Positions 23,101 through 35,099 are shown, counted from the stretch's first letter. The stretch: 64,000 nt of DNA from Notamacropus eugenii (GCF_028372415.1 NC_092875.1:411627239-411691238); one strand, 5' to 3'. Notes: generated by a model not told the origin, from the letters alone. Numbers and translations: made by a program.

Positions 23101-24156
23101 AGCCAGATTCAAAAAATTTTATGACCAAAATATTGGACAAGAGATTTTTAAAATGTTGAGCCATTGAAACTCATGAAACCTTATACTAAGAACTGTTAGT
23201 GAGGGATGTGTGTGAGGGGGTGTGGGGGTGTTTGTAGGGAGGCATAAAAAGATAATGGGGAGTCATTTGAATTGGTTAAAGGAGTAACCGTGCCAATGAA
23301 ATCAAGAATTCTTGAAGAATCTTTATATCATTTTCAGTAGGGGAAATAGTGGTGAAAAATTGATTTTTGTAAATTAAGTATCAGCAGTGCAGAGGAATTA
23401 AGTGAACTCCCTTAAGACTGGTTAACACCTTTTAGTAAGGAAATCAAACTGGATCATTTCCAGAGTTATTTGGGACAGTGAAGAACTGGTTGTCATGCTA
23501 AAGATGAGGACTAGTTAAACACACACACATACACACACAGAGGGGAATGAGAGAGAGAGAGAGAGAGAGGGAAGGACGAAGGGAGGGAGGGAGAGAGAGA
23601 TGTTTAGCATGGAAAAAAATGAAGATTGATGGTAGGGATCATTGACAGCTATTTTTTTGCATGAGAAAGGCTGTCATATAAAAAGTGAATGAGACTTCTC
23701 TTTCCTTGTGAATATAGAAGTCTACAGAATGAGAAGAAAGTTAGAGAGGTTGATTTTGATTGCACGAAAGGAAAAGAAGATCATTTTAATTAGAGCAAAC
23801 CAAAAGCACACTGTACTAACTTGATAAGCTGTGATTTCTCCAACACCAGAATTCTCTTAAAACTTTTAATATTTAATGATTTACTTTGTTTTTATGTTAC
23901 AAGTATTTATACAATGACTCCCGCTTCATGAGATGACTCCTGTAACCAAATAAAACAATTAAATAAAACTAATATTATAGTGATCTCATTTGAAAGTTTA
24001 TGCAGAATTTCATATCTGTGGCAACCCCTGTGTGTCCATTTGATTAACAGAAAAGCAAAGTTTCTCCTCGGAAAAGAAAGACATTTTCTTTTAATGAATA
24101 TGAATAATTAAGGAAAATAAATTCTCTTAATGTCCATATACATAAGTATATGTCTC
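23101..24156. other. Unique DNA with CA/GA microsatellite
   Basis: No gene. A compound simple repeat lies at about 23519-23600 ((CA)n, then (GA)n, then GGAG-type). The remainder is AT-rich and unrecognised. Confidence 0.45.
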
Positions 24157-24275
24157 AGGGCAATTAAATGGCACAGTGGACAGAGCACTGACCCTGGAGT
24201 CAAGAGAACTTGAGTTCAAATGTTGCCTCACTTAACTAGCTGTGTGGCACTGGGCAAGTCACTTAATACCTAGTG
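24157..24275 (+). repeat. tRNA-derived SINE 5' fragment
   Basis: 'gcaattaaatggcacagtggacagagcactgaccctggagtcaagagaacttgagttcaaatg' is a tRNA-like SINE head, ending at 'ctgtgtggcactgggcaagtcacttaatacc'. A short CA tract follows at about 24315-24340. Confidence 0.7.
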
Positions 24276-25440
24276 AATATAAATGCATATATTTTGTATA
24301 CATTGCATATGTTACACACACGTACACACACACACACAACGTAAATGCAACACCTCTCTCTAAATGATGGTTTATTTTATCATTCATCCTCTGGAATCAT
24401 GAATGGCCGTTGTATTGATCATAGTTCTTCGAGTTTACGTAGTTTGTTTTTACTGAGTTGTTTGAATATATTTGAATATATTTGTTTATTTAAATATTTT
24501 TATTTGTTTTGAATATTTGTATTTGTTCACTTGAATATAGTGTTCTATTTCTGCTCACTTGATTCTATATCAGTTTATAAAAGGCTAAGAGACATTCCCC
24601 ATGTCACCCAGATAGCTGACAATAGAGCTTAGAGCTTAAAGGCAGATCTTGGCCTCTAATTCTTGTGCTCATTCTACTACACAATGCTTGAAATAGTTTA
24701 CTTAGTAAAGTCTTCTTGTAGATAAGCTTTCAGTCAAATCTGAAAGGAAGAAATGAATGTGAACCAGTGTATCTGCAAGGACCTCAACATACATGGGACA
24801 GCCTGCTGTACAGGTTAGATCTGCTTTTCTAAAAGAAAAGCATCTTTTGAGGGGTCAATTATCACTTTACAAGCACATGTATCATTCACTTAGTTCAGGG
24901 GAAATACTCTGTACCCTGAACTTCAGAGGAAATACAAACAGAAAAACAAAGATCAATCAACAGACAAGGCTTTCAACTGTCTGGCCATGAGGAATACATA
25001 AATCACAAATCAACTGACATAGCCAACTGTCTGACAATTACATACATACATAGTTACCAGAGAAAGAAGCACCAATATCTGGGTTTTCAAAGTTGGGAGC
25101 GGGGAGGGGTTCTCCTTGGAGGCTGCCCAGAGTCTCATCTGCCCAAACAAACACTTCCAATGACTAGACCCCAAAGTCTAGAGTATTTATACACTTTTCA
25201 GAGTCAGAAGTTATTATAGTCCTTGAGAACCAGTGCATTAGAAATAACAAAAGGTATGGGCCTCTCCTAATCAAGCTTCTCTTAATGGGCAGGCCTATTA
25301 ATGGGTGAGGAAGATCTTTAACTTTCTAATTAATATTATAACCAGTGAGATAATAAATAAGGATTGGAAATGATAATAAATATCCCCATCTTTGAGAAAG
25401 AAGGATATAGGAAACAGAAAAGATAATGAGTGGGTTTGCC
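24276..25440. other. Mostly unique DNA, weak MIR, no gene
   Basis: A weak inverted MIR head/core is at about 24590-24690 ('gacattccccatgtcacccagatagctgacaatagagc'). No coding sequence is recognised; the 65-codon frame at 24793-24990 has no family match. Confidence 0.4.
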
Positions 25441-25444
25441 ATCT

Positions 25445-25697
25445 TTTGTTGTTGAGTCATTTCAGTTGCATCCAACTCTTTGTGACCCCATTTGGGGGAT
25501 TTCTTGACAAAAATAGAATGATTTAGCCATTTTCTTTTCTAAGTCATTTTACAGATGAGAAACTGAGGCAAAGAAGTTTGAGTGACTTGCCTAGGGTCAC
25601 ACAGCTGGCAAGTGTCTGAGACCAGATTTGAACTCATGAAGATGAGTCTGGGTGACTTGAAGTCTAGTACTCTAACCACTGTGCTACCTAGCTGTCC
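25445..25697 (-). repeat. tRNA-derived SINE, near full length
   Basis: Inverted copy of the same family as 60178-60412. The left end 'agtcatttcagttgcatccaactctttgtgaccccatttggggg' is its 3' tail. The middle is 'cattttacagatgagaaactgaggcaaag'. The right end 'actctaaccactgtgctacctagctgtcc' is the tRNA-like head. Two overlapping frames (81 codons minus, 71 codons plus) lie inside and are not genes. Confidence 0.75.
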
Positions 25698-26704
25698 TAT
25701 TTGGCTTTTAACTTCTACCAAAGATGTGATGGGCTTAAAATGCAGAATGAGACACACATTTTTTGGATATGGCCTTTGTAGCAATTTGTTTTACTGAACT
25801 AAACTTTGTTTTGGAGTATTTTCTTTTTTTTTTTAATTTTTTATAAGTAGGCAGAAGAGGTAGAGGGAAGGAAACATACAGCTATTTACATAAATAAACA
25901 CAGGAAAGATAATTCTAAAATAGTTGTGTTGGTGTTTCAATAAACATAATAATTAAACATCATATTGAAAATGAGCCAAAAAGAGTTAAAATGATCAAGA
26001 AAAGATACCAGATTTTGTGAACTTTATCTTAGACTGAGGTGTTTTCATGCCTGTAAGGAAAGAAAGACAGGTTGAGACTGAATAATATCCAGAAAGTAAT
26101 TTATGTAATTAAAGATGATATCCCACAATTTTATCTACAAAAAAGAAATTTAGCATAGTATTCACAAGTAAAAGGTGCTTGAATTACTAGGTTCGAGAGG
26201 ATTTCTATTCCATTTTCTCCTAGTTTGCTTGCAAAGTTCACATTAGTCATAATGCCTTTCTGCATTGTGAGTTGTCATCTTTCCTTTGGAAATTTCCCCA
26301 CTGGGTCTGGTCCTGACACATTCAATGGCCTCTTTCCAGAAATAACTTGCCAAAACAGGATGGTTTCTCCACCAAGTCATGACAGGGCACAGCCATATAT
26401 TTCATTACTCAAGAAAATGGTTGTTAGTAATCTAGCTTGTTAGATATAATTAAACAGTCAATTATTGAAGCAAAAAGGTTTAAATTTTGTAAAAAGCCAT
26501 CTTTTTGAAAGCAACTACTGATGCTGTCACTACAGGCCATTCCTGTGAGAGTGAGGAGTTGGGAAAAGGGACAACATTTACTGTGTAGATATCAGGCTAA
26601 AAATCACACAACTGAGATAAGGCTAAAATTAATACAGTCTTAAAGGGGGAAAGAGGCCACAATACCTGAGAAAGTTAGTAGCCAGGGTGGGCAGTCATAC
26701 TTTA
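25698..26704. other. Unique DNA, no gene
   Basis: No repeat or coding family was recognised. The 72-codon plus frame at 26225-26443 lacks any motif. Confidence 0.35.
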
Positions 26705-26830
26705 ACAAAGAATTCAATTCAATTCAATTGAAAAATCATTTATTAAGTGCCTACTCTGTCACAAAGTTCTAATGATAGAAAGATAAAAAAGAAACCGTTT
26801 CCACCCTTAGCTTATTGATTTATTTAGTAG
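26705..26830 (-). repeat. L2 3'-end fragment
   Basis: 'aaaaatcatttattaagtgcctactctgtcacaaagttctaatgatag' is an inverted L2 terminus; short AATTC repeats precede it. Confidence 0.55.
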
Positions 26831-27019
26831 CATTCTATCAGGAGGAGACAATAGGTACACAGTCAAACACAAACTGCAGAAAAATAAGCACATAGTAATT
26901 TCATAGAAAAGGGAAGGAGAGCAAATTCCTGGTTGGGGGGCGGGAGGTCCGGCTTGATTTTGACAGTATTGGAGTTAGGACTGATGGTCACTGAGCACTT
27001 GTAATCATTGAGGGCTTCC

Positions 27020-27160
27020 AAAGACTTAGTCAGTCAGTCAGTAGGCATTTGTTAAGGTCTTGATATGGGCCAGGCACTGCTTTGGGGAGACAAAAAAAAG
27101 GCAAAAACTAGCTCCTGTCTTTGAGGATCCCACAGTCTAATAATGAAGGGATAACATGAA
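27020..27160 (-). repeat. L2 3'-end fragment
   Basis: 'gtcagtaggcatttgttaaggtcttgatatgggccaggcactgctttggggag' followed by 'agctcctgtctttgaggatcccacagtctaataatg' is an inverted L2 3' end. Confidence 0.65.
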
Positions 27161-27692
27161 AACATGAGATAAGGCTAAATGAGAAAAACCCAAGAGAGGG
27201 AAGTCACGAGAATGAAGAGAGATTGGGAAAGGCTGCCTGTAGAAAGTAAAATGTTAGCTGGAATTTAAGCTGAGGCTGACAGGAAGATCACTTTCATAAC
27301 TGAATGCAGAGTGGACTGAAGTGAGGAGGTCATGGCTACTGCAGGAATACAGACTTGAGGAGATGAGGGCCTCTTCAGGGTGGCTAAGACAGACAGAGAG
27401 GAGATAATGGACTGTATCCTAGAAATGGTGCTATCCTATTTGTCCTTATAATGTTTAAAGAAACCATTTCATTTTATATTTTCCTGTATAGACTTAGTCT
27501 TTCAGTAACTTACCTAGCATTTTATGACTTAAAGAAAATAAAGAAGGTACAGATAATTTACACAAAGACAGAACACTTGCCCTTGGAAGTCCTGTCATTC
27601 TGAGGATGAGAAAGGGGGTGGAGGTGGCAAAGTGGAGCCAGAACAGGATTCTAACGCCATGAGGTGTGGTGGTGGAGGACTGTGTTGTGCTG

Positions 27693-27693
<1 letters not shown>

Positions 27694-27734
<41 letters not shown>
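27694..27734. repeat. (CA)n microsatellite
   Basis: About 20 uninterrupted CA units. It explains the Cys-Val and Thr-His repeat frames seen on the two strands here, which are not genes. Confidence 0.95.
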
Positions 27735-27739
<5 letters not shown>

Positions 27740-27904
27740 TCCACACTTCTTCCATGTAAAAATTGGATCTACATATCAAAGAACAAGAGAAAGATATTAG
27801 AGGTGATCAAATCTAGCATCATTTAATATGCAGAGTGAGAGATTGGACCTATAATATCATTTACATAGGCAACTTCTGTATGATGAACCAATGCAAGTAG
27901 GTAC

Positions 27905-28150
27905 TTTCTCTGCAACCTAAGAGTCTTAGAGAATTATTTAGAACACATAGAAGTTAAATCACTTATTTAAAATTACAAATCCAGGATAGGTCAGAAGCAG
28001 AGCTTGAATTTAGGTTTTCCTGGCTCTGAAGTTGTCTTTCAACCTGTTCTTTGGCTGCTTCATGTTTAACATGATATAAAGAAATTGAGACAGAAGAAAT
28101 GAAGATTTGCCTAAAATCATATAGTGAATGGCGGAATTGGAATTTTATCC
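27905..28150 (-). repeat. Two MIR-like fragments
   Basis: 'cacatagaagttaaatcacttatttaaaattacaaatcc...gcttgaatttaggttttcctggctctgaag' and, further right, 'gaaattgagacagaagaaatgaagatttgcctaaaatcatatag' are weak inverted MIR cores. Confidence 0.45.
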
Positions 28151-28180
28151 TGTTTTCTGATTTCAGATGCAATTCTCTTT

Positions 28181-28242
28181 CCATCCATCCATCCATCCAT
28201 CCATCCATCCATCCATCCATCCATCCATCTATCTATCTATCT
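28181..28242. repeat. (CCAT)n/(CTAT)n microsatellite
   Basis: About 12 CCAT units pass into four CTAT units. It produces Pro-Ser-Ile-His and Met-Asp-Gly-Trp repeat frames on opposite strands, which are artefacts. Confidence 0.95.
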
Positions 28243-28449
28243 CATGGAACATCCACAGAAGATTGGTATGAATAAGAAATTCCGTGAAGCGGTCACAAGT
28301 GTTCACACTATTCAAAATTATAATTATTTAAAATATGGTCATAAGTTCCAGCCCAATGACAGTATGCAATGCAAATTTGAATATTACAAATACTTCAGAG
28401 ATTCAGTATTATCACTACTCAGGATCTTGTTGATATGTATTTATGACAA

Positions 28450-28555
28450 CATAGCATGGTATAGCAGGTAGTGAGCCAGCCAGGAAGACCTGGGTTCAAG
28501 CCTTGCCTTTGAAATGTACCGGCTATATCATCCTAGACAAGTCACTTAATGTTTG
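28450..28555 (+). repeat. tRNA-derived SINE/MIR fragment
   Basis: 'ggtatagcaggtagtgagccagccaggaagacctgggttcaagccttgcc' (A/B-box head), then 'atatcatcctagacaagtcacttaatg'. Confidence 0.55.
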
Positions 28556-29150
28556 AGGGTTTAAGGAGCTATCCAAGACTATACATTGTATAAGTTGCAG
28601 AGTAGGTTCTGACTTACATTGTTAGTGAAAGCTTCCTCACCAGTGAGTTCTACGTGTTGATGAAATCATAGATCCAATGCCTTTCTCATATTAAACTGCT
28701 CAATATAGACACACATTTAGGGTTATATATTCCTGTGTTAGGGTTAGAGATCAATAGACTAATCTACAAACACGAGAGCAAACAAAAGGGTAGTAAAAAG
28801 CTACACTATATAATATAGACACTTATCAACTTATTAATTTTTAACAAGCTATAATGCTTTTTCAGCCATTATTGAATAACACAAAGCCTTTGAATCAGTT
28901 CTGTACTCATGTCTTGTGTGTGTGCTACAAATATACAAAATGTGTCGAAGTGTAATAAGAATACTAGATTATTTAATGTCTACGTTGACAGTTGTTCTCC
29001 ATTAAAAACATAAAACCAAAATAATACCGTTCAATAACAGTTGATACAAAGCATAACATCTTTCTTGAATATCATTTAAAGACTTTAGAACATACCTAGC
29101 CTTAAACCCATTATTATCTCACATAAATAGAAATGACTATGCTTTACAAC
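28556..29150. other. Unique AT-rich DNA, no gene
   Basis: Nothing was recognised on either strand. Confidence 0.35.
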
Positions 29151-29262
29151 TGGTAATACAGTAGATAGAGTGCTGGACCTAGAGTTACAAAGACCTGAGT
29201 TCAAATGTGATCCCAGACACTTATGAGCCCTGTGACCCTTGGCAAGTCACTTGACATTTCTA
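29151..29262 (+). repeat. tRNA-derived SINE 5' fragment
   Basis: 'aatacagtagatagagtgctggacctagagttacaaagacctgagttcaaatgtgatcccagacac' then 'gtgacccttggcaagtcacttgac'. It is truncated before the tail. Confidence 0.65.
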
Positions 29263-29279
29263 AAACTGATTATATTATC

Positions 29280-30062
29280 TTTCCTCCTAGACTCTCCTGG
29301 CCTCATGTTTTCTGTGTTGTAGAAGGCAACACTATTTTCTCAGTGTCTTAGACTTGTAACCTAGACATCATCCTTAAATCCTCACTATTTCTCATCACCC
29401 ACAATTTCATCTTTGCAACAACTATAAAATATGCACCCCCTTTCTCTTCTGGTACTGACACCACTCTGGTGCAAGAATTTACCTCCTGACTGAAGTATTT
29501 TTAATAGACTGCTAATATGTCTGACTGCCTTAAGTCTCTCCCTACTTCAATCCGAACTCTCCATTCGGTAGCAAAGTGATTTTTTTTTCCTGAAGCACAA
29601 GTCTGACTATGTCAGCCTCTTAACCATAAAGTCTGTTTCACCTTGAGGATGGAATTAAAATGTACTCTGACCTTCAAAGTCCTTCATATTCTACTCGCCT
29701 TCTACCTTTCCAGTCTTACACTTTACTCCCCACTGTATACTTTTTTGATCCAGTGACACATGAACTTTTTTTCTATGAATAACACTCCATCACTTGGCTC
29801 TTGGGAATTTTCTCTGGCTATCCTCCATGCCTGGAATGCTTTCCCTCCTTATGTCCACCTACTAGCTTACCCTGCTTCATTTAAGTGCCTGGAATTCCAT
29901 CTTCTACAGGATGTCTTCCCTAAACCCTCAGTTCTAGTGTCTTCTCTCTCTTATTTCCAATTGCAAAGTCTTTCAGTATACAGAGTATCTTTGGCCTCTT
30001 TTGCTGTACCTAACTCTTAGCACAATGTCTGGCACATAAAAGGTGCTTAATAAAATTTAATT
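29280..30062 (+). repeat. L2 element, 3' part
   Basis: A continuous L2 region: 'cttagacttgtaacctagacatcatccttaaatcctc', 'tctgactatgtcagcctcttaaccataaagtc', 'tttctctggctatcctccatgcctggaatgc', ending 'cttagcacaatgtctggcacataaaaggtgcttaataaaattt'. The 86-codon frame at 29760-30020 is part of it. Confidence 0.75.
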
Positions 30063-30069
30063 TACTGGA

Positions 30070-30225
30070 TAACTTAAATTCTGTCTCAGTTTCTTCAACT
30101 GCAAAATGGAGATTAAAAAGAGAATCAACTTTCAGGCGTGAGGATTGAATGAGATAATACATTCAATGTGTAACACAGTAACTGGCTACTGTAAATAGGT
30201 GCTGTAATCATGCTTAATCTTTTCT
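30070..30225 (+). repeat. MIR fragment
   Basis: 'ctgtctcagtttcttcaactgcaaaatggagattaaaaag' and 'gcgtgaggattgaatgagataatacattcaatgtgtaacacagtaactgg' match the second half of MIR. Confidence 0.6.
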
Positions 30226-30821
30226 CGTCTCTTCCCACTTTCCCCTTCAAATATAAATAAGGAGCTGGACTAAAACATTTTTAACCACTTAATGTACATG
30301 AGTGATACCAAATTATATGGTTCCATACAAATTGCATTAAACAGCTTCTTCATCTCCTAGAATCAAAATGCTATTCAATAAGTAGAACATTTGCAATACA
30401 CACAAATGACAGAGACTAAAAGTCTTTGAGCTTTAATCCAGAAATAAAATTGAACCAAAGGGTGAAACTAAGACTTAGAGAGTCTTTGGTCTCTTCCTTG
30501 AATGACATTGACATAATGAGCATGAAATTCTCAAGGAGATAATGATGGCTGTGTATGTCCACAGGCTTACTGGCAATCTAAAATCAAAACTCAGTGCTTT
30601 GAAATTAAGACCTAGAGAATGGTAATTTTAAGACATCTTAAGTACTATAAAATGGACAATTACAGATTTAAAAAGGATCCAGATAAAGATTTGTAGTATA
30701 TTCATATAACACAAGATCAATCACTTTGAGGCAAATATAAATGTTATCAGTTCCTCATGAAATATATACTCTCAGTGCACATGATAAATAGGTTAACACT
30801 TTATATAACTACTTCTTCAAG
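30226..30821. other. Unique DNA, no gene
   Basis: No recognisable feature on either strand. Confidence 0.35.
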
Positions 30822-31065
30822 AAGAAAGAGGATTAGGAGAAGGAAGAAGAAGAGAAAACAAGGTTTAGAAGGAGGAGGAGGAGAAGCAAGAGGAGTAGAA
30901 GCTGTAGGAGAAAAAGAAGTAAAAAGAAAAGAAGGAAGGAAGAAAGATAGGAAGGAAGGAAGGAAGGAAGGAAGGAAGGAAGGAAGGAAGGAAGGAAGGA
31001 AGGAAGGAAGGAAGGAAGGATGGAAGGAGAAGGAAAGGAGAGGAGGAGTAGGAGGAAGAGAATGA
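30822..31065. repeat. Purine-rich tract with long (GAAG)n
   Basis: A GA-rich tract encloses about 70 bp of nearly pure GAAG units (30951-31020). Frames of 74-109 codons on both strands (Lys/Glu/Gly-rich or Pro/Ser/Phe-rich) come from the repeat and are not proteins. Confidence 0.95.
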
Positions 31066-31405
31066 AATGGCAAATATCTTAAATGGCAAATATCAAGGAG
31101 AGAAATCACAATACTATAGGTAACATTCATTTGAATTCAATGAACAACATGTTGACAAAAAAACATAGTCCCAATCATTGAGTCATTCATATTTGTTTAT
31201 AGACACAAAAGGATCTTTACTGGCAGTTCAGGACCAAGTCAAGACAAACATAAATTGCAGATGAGTTTCTCTTAAGAAGTTTAGTTTAACTGGCCAATAC
31301 TCAGTTTTGCAAAGAAATAGTAAAAAACAAACAAAAAAAAAAGTTAAACTATAACACCTATCAAATACCCTAGACAGAACTTGTTAGCTAGAAATATGAG
31401 TGTAT

Positions 31406-31406
<1 letters not shown>

Positions 31407-31437
<31 letters not shown>
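31407..31437. repeat. (CA)n microsatellite
   Basis: About 15 CA units without interruption. Confidence 0.95.
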
Positions 31438-31438
<1 letters not shown>

Positions 31439-31704
31439 TCAAAACATTGTACTTTATGTAGATTTTTAACAAATATAATAATGAATGACTTAAGCAATGT
31501 GAACCTATAGAGATAATAATGGCTTGAGAGAAGCTGAAAAGACTTCTGCCAGATAGCTGAAGAATATAGAGAATATAGCAACTTAAGTTTTTGATGGATC
31601 CACTTTAACTATTACCCTGTAGATATAAAGAGGATTCTTGAGAACATTCTTTGCTTTGTAATTTGAGTGAACTGAGTGTTGTAGCTTTAACTGAAATCCA
31701 AACT

Positions 31705-31880
31705 GGTGTGTGATACTTACTAGCTATGTGATCCTGTGCAAGTCACTTGACCTCCATCTACCTCAGTTTCATCTGCAAAATGGTAATGATTATAGTATTT
31801 ACCTCATAATATTGTAATGTGGAGGAAAGGAAAAAATATGTAAATGGCTTTGCAAATCTTGAAAGCTATATAATTGTTAC
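31705..31880 (+). repeat. MIR SINE
   Basis: 'atacttactagctatgtgatcctgtgcaagtcacttgacctcc', 'cctcagtttcatctgcaaaatggtaatgattatagtatttacctcataat' and a degraded tail match MIR in order. Confidence 0.7.
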
Positions 31881-32040
31881 CTATGAATGTTTGAGAGGAA
31901 AAATCATCTACAATTATAGTAAAGGTTTAAATTGGCTGTGCTTGTACTCTTTCTTGCAGCTAAAAATTTAAGTAATTCATTGTGTTTTAATTTTATTATT
32001 GATTTTATCATTATTAAATTGTATTAATCTTAATAATAGG

Positions 32041-32156
32041 ATCAAAGATCTAGAGCTACAAGGAACATCTGAGACGATCCACTCAACCCTGTTATGTTAC
32101 AGAACAGAAAATAGGGCTAAGGGAGGGTAAGTGACTTTTCCCAAGAGACATAGACA
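32041..32156 (-). repeat. MIR/THER SINE, left part (interrupted)
   Basis: 'caaagatctagagctacaaggaacatctgagacgatcc' (SINE 3' part), 'cagaaaatagggctaagggagggtaagtgacttttcccaag' (core). It stops where the L1/HAL1 element begins and resumes at 37714, in register. Confidence 0.75.
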
Positions 32157-33225
32157 ATACATGTTGGGGGGAGGGGCAGAGCCAAGATGTCAGAGTAGAA
32201 AGAAACACATCCTCTAGCTCTTCCCCACAACCCATAAAACACCTGTAAAAAAAGACTCTCAACAAATTCTAGAGCAGCAGAAGCCACAGAATGATGGAGT
32301 GGAGGAGATTTCCAGCCCAGAGTGACCTTAAAGGCTAACAGCAAATGTGACAGTGGCCACAGCAGGCATTGTTGGGGCTTCAGTATAAAACCCCTGGGGG
32401 AATTGAGCAACTAATCTGAATCTCAGCCCTGAGTGGCAGCCCTGCTCCCACCTGAAGCTCCCAGGGGCATTGAGAAGCTGATCTAAATCTCAGCCATGAG
32501 CCAGGCTGTGGAGTAAACTCCTCTCCCTGGATTGTGCCACCTTGGAGGAACTGAGAACTTATAGGTCCCTAGAGCACACCCTACTCTTGACAAAAGTCCC
32601 AAAAGTCAAGTAACTGGTTGGGAAAATGCCTCAAAAATGGGAAAAAAAATAGAACTACAGAAGGTTACTTTTTTGGTGAACAGATATTCTTTCCCAACCT
32701 TTCAGATGAGAAAGAACAATGTTTACCATCAGGGGAACACAAAAAAGTCAAGGCTTCTGTGTTCAAAACCTCCAAAATAAAAATGCAATGATCCCAGGCC
32801 ATGGAAGAACTCAAAAAGGACTTTGAAAATCAAGTAAGAGAGATGGAGGAAAAATTGGGAAGAGAAATGAGAGCAATGAAAGAAAATCATGAAAAGTGAG
32901 ACAACAGCTTGGTAAAGGAGACCCAAAAAAATGCTAAAGAAAATAATACCTTTAAAACAAGGCTAACTCAACTGGCAAAAGAGGTCCAAAAAGCCAATGA
33001 GGAGAATAATTTAAAAACAGAATTAGCCAAATGGAAAAGGAGGTTCAAAAGCTCACTGAAGAAACTAATTCTTTAAAAATTAGAATGGAACAGATGGAAG
33101 CTAATGACTATGAGAAACCAAGAAATTACAAAACCAAACCAAAAGAATGAAAAAATGGAAGGAAATATCTCATTGGAAAAACAACTGACCTGGAAAATAG
33201 ATCCAGGAGAGACAATTTAAAAATT

Positions 33226-33525
33226 ATGGGACTACCTGAAAACCATGATAAAAAACAGAGCACAGACATCATCTTTCATGAAATTATCAAGGAAAACTGT
33301 CCTGATATTCGAGAATTAAAGAGTAAAATAGAAATGGAAAGAATGTACCAACCACCTTCTGAAAGAGATCCGAAAAGAGAAACTCATAGGGATATTGTAG
33401 CTAAATTTCAGAATTCCCAGGGCAAGGAGAAAATACTGCAATCAGCTGGAAAGAAACAATGCAAGTATTGTGGAAATACAATCAGGATAACACAAGATCT
33501 AGCAGCTTCTACATTAAGGGATTGA
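33226..33525 (+). pseudogene. L1 ORF1 (RNA-binding protein) fragment
   Basis: This encodes part of the L1 nucleic-acid chaperone that coats element RNA. The 99-codon open part covers the RRM start (GLPENHD) and the C-terminal domain (QGKEKILQSAGKK, RITQDLAASTLRD). The upstream coiled-coil part is out of frame or broken by stops, so no full ORF1p (normally over 300 residues) can be made. Confidence 0.75.
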
Positions 33526-33646
33526 AGGGTTTGGAATATGGTATTCCAGAGGTCAAAAAAACTAGGATTAAAACCAAGAATCACCTACCCAGCAAAACTG
33601 AGTAGAATACTTCAGAGAAAAATGTGATCATTCAATGAAACAGAGA

Positions 33647-33660
33647 ACTTTCAAGCAATC
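33647..33660. repeat. Target-site duplication, left copy (ADPGK retrocopy)
   Basis: ACTTTCAAGCAATC here is exactly repeated at 36624-36637. Because a T-run follows, the duplication may extend to 16 bp (…AATCTT), matching an L1 endonuclease nick of the TCTT/GA type on the plus strand. Confidence 0.95.
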
Positions 33661-33677
33661 TTTTTTTTTTTTTTTTT
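33661..33677 (-). other. Poly(A) tail of the ADPGK retrocopy
   Basis: Seventeen consecutive T on the plus strand, read as a poly(A) tail on the minus strand. It directly abuts the left target duplication. Confidence 0.95.
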
Positions 33678-35099
33678 GCTGGCCCACTCCAAATGCCTTC
33701 CTCTAGCTTTATTTTGGGCTTTGCTTTTGTGGCAAAAAACAAGAGCAAATTTCTCTTTAGCCTGAAAGTTAGGCCAAAGAGAGATCCACTGAGAGACTGA
33801 GTGCTCAGTGGGTCACTCTAGCTTTGCTGCTGTTTCCTCCTCATGCTGCTCCCCTCCACCTGGACATGTCCCATGACATCCATGACTTGTACAAGGCCGG
33901 GCTAGAAACAATTCTGACACACTAGAAAGGATAATTTGACACAGGGCCTGGGAGGGAAAAGTGACAGATGTCCAGGAGTGGAGGAATTGACCTATTTCAC
34001 ATTTCCAGGTAGAAGTGAATTTACATTTTATCTGAATTCCTGTTATACCCAGCCACTTCCTACTGTTTCCCAAAATAGAGATGTAAAAAGTTCTTGAGGG
34101 AACTGAAATGTAAATCATGTTTTAAAAAGTTTAAAGCACACAGGAAAGTATTCTTACATTATAAAAATAAACACATAATGTAACATACGATGTAATATGT
34201 AACATATGATGTAACACTTAGGTGCTCTTGCAGCACCTGATGAGGTCAACTTGCACCTTTTAACGGAATTGTTTGTGTCACATGACTGAGAAAAACAATG
34301 TATCATGAACAGGGAAGCATATTCCAGTTGCACGAAGGATGACAGTAATAAAAGGTCAAGTTCCACAGCAATAGCTTAGCCTTCAGCTAGATGGTGAGAC
34401 CAAGCATAAAGCTACAAATGCTCTGATCTCACCCCATCACCCCATGTGCAGAGGCAGCTCCTGGAGTCATCAAAGGAGAGGAAAGGAGACAACACACAGC
34501 TTAAGGGCCCAGGGAGTGTGGATCCAGCCTGTCCGCATCCAAACGCAGCAGGCTTCCCACTTTATTCCTATTTATGCTGGAGCAGGAGGTTAAGAGGTTT
34601 TCCTTGTTGAATGTTTTGATCATAACAATGAATGGAAGTTTTGCTTCAGCCACTCAGCAATGCACTATTGGGAGAGGACTCGAGAGGCTCTGACTGAGTT
34701 TAATCCGCAACAAGGCAGAAGCAAAGGCTGGCTGGCGCGCTCTTCAGGACTGGGCGAGGGGGGAAATCCTCCTTTCAGCTGTCAGTGCTCTCAAATGATG
34801 CTAACTGGTGACCTTCTGCAGAGAATGCGGGTTTCTTCTCTGCAAACACATACATACACCTCCCCCTCTCCAGTCTTACCAGTAAAAAGCTAAAAAGTCT
34901 TCATTAAAATCTGAAATGCTTCCTGTGTCATTGCCAATAGGCTGGAATGTGTTGATAGTTATTTCTTTGGCTATCCTCTACTTAGATCTACAACTTGCTT
35001 TAACACCCTAAATTCTCCTTCTTAAACCATCTATTGATATCCAGAAATTCTCAGGCCACCTAAACTTCCTCAGAGGCATCAACCCTAACCCTGTTCACA
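33678..35099 (-). other. 3' UTR of the ADPGK retrocopy
   Basis: About 1.4 kb of sequence lies between the ADPGK-like stop codon and the poly(A) tail, with no repeat signature apart from local 'gtaacatatgatgtaaca' near-duplications at about 34180-34220. Retention of the full 3' UTR up to a polyadenylation signal shows that the template was a processed, polyadenylated mRNA. Minus- and plus-strand frames of 60-101 codons in this interval are not genes. Confidence 0.85.
33708..33713 (-). promoter_or_regulatory. Polyadenylation signal AATAAA
   Basis: TTTATT on the plus strand gives AATAAA on the minus strand, about 30 nt before the tail, which is the usual spacing. Confidence 0.85.

Larger units (their letters stand above)
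32165..33660 (+). mobile_element. L1/HAL1 element, 5' part with ORF1 remnant
   Basis: It starts with the marsupial L1-type 5' motif 'ggggcagagccaagatg' and has a 5' UTR followed by an ORF1 region. A coiled-coil-type stretch (32720-33160) carries repeated 'EENNSLKTELA'-like wording interrupted by stops. From 33226 an open stretch of 99 codons reads MGLPENHDKK, the start of the L1 ORF1p RRM domain, through NIRITQDLAASTLRD of the C-terminal domain. The element is flanked by the 9-bp duplication AATACATGT (32156-32164 and 37705-37713). It is interrupted at 33660 by the ADPGK retrocopy and continues at 36624. Confidence 0.8.

Noticed and set aside
30757-31130. Lys/Glu-rich and Pro/Ser-rich frames of 74-109 codons on both strands
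   Set aside because: Produced by the (GAAG)n repeat.
33678-35099. Small frames and possible extra exons downstream of ADPGK
   Set aside because: The interval is the retrocopied 3' UTR: it ends in AATAAA plus a 17-base tail and lacks splice structure.
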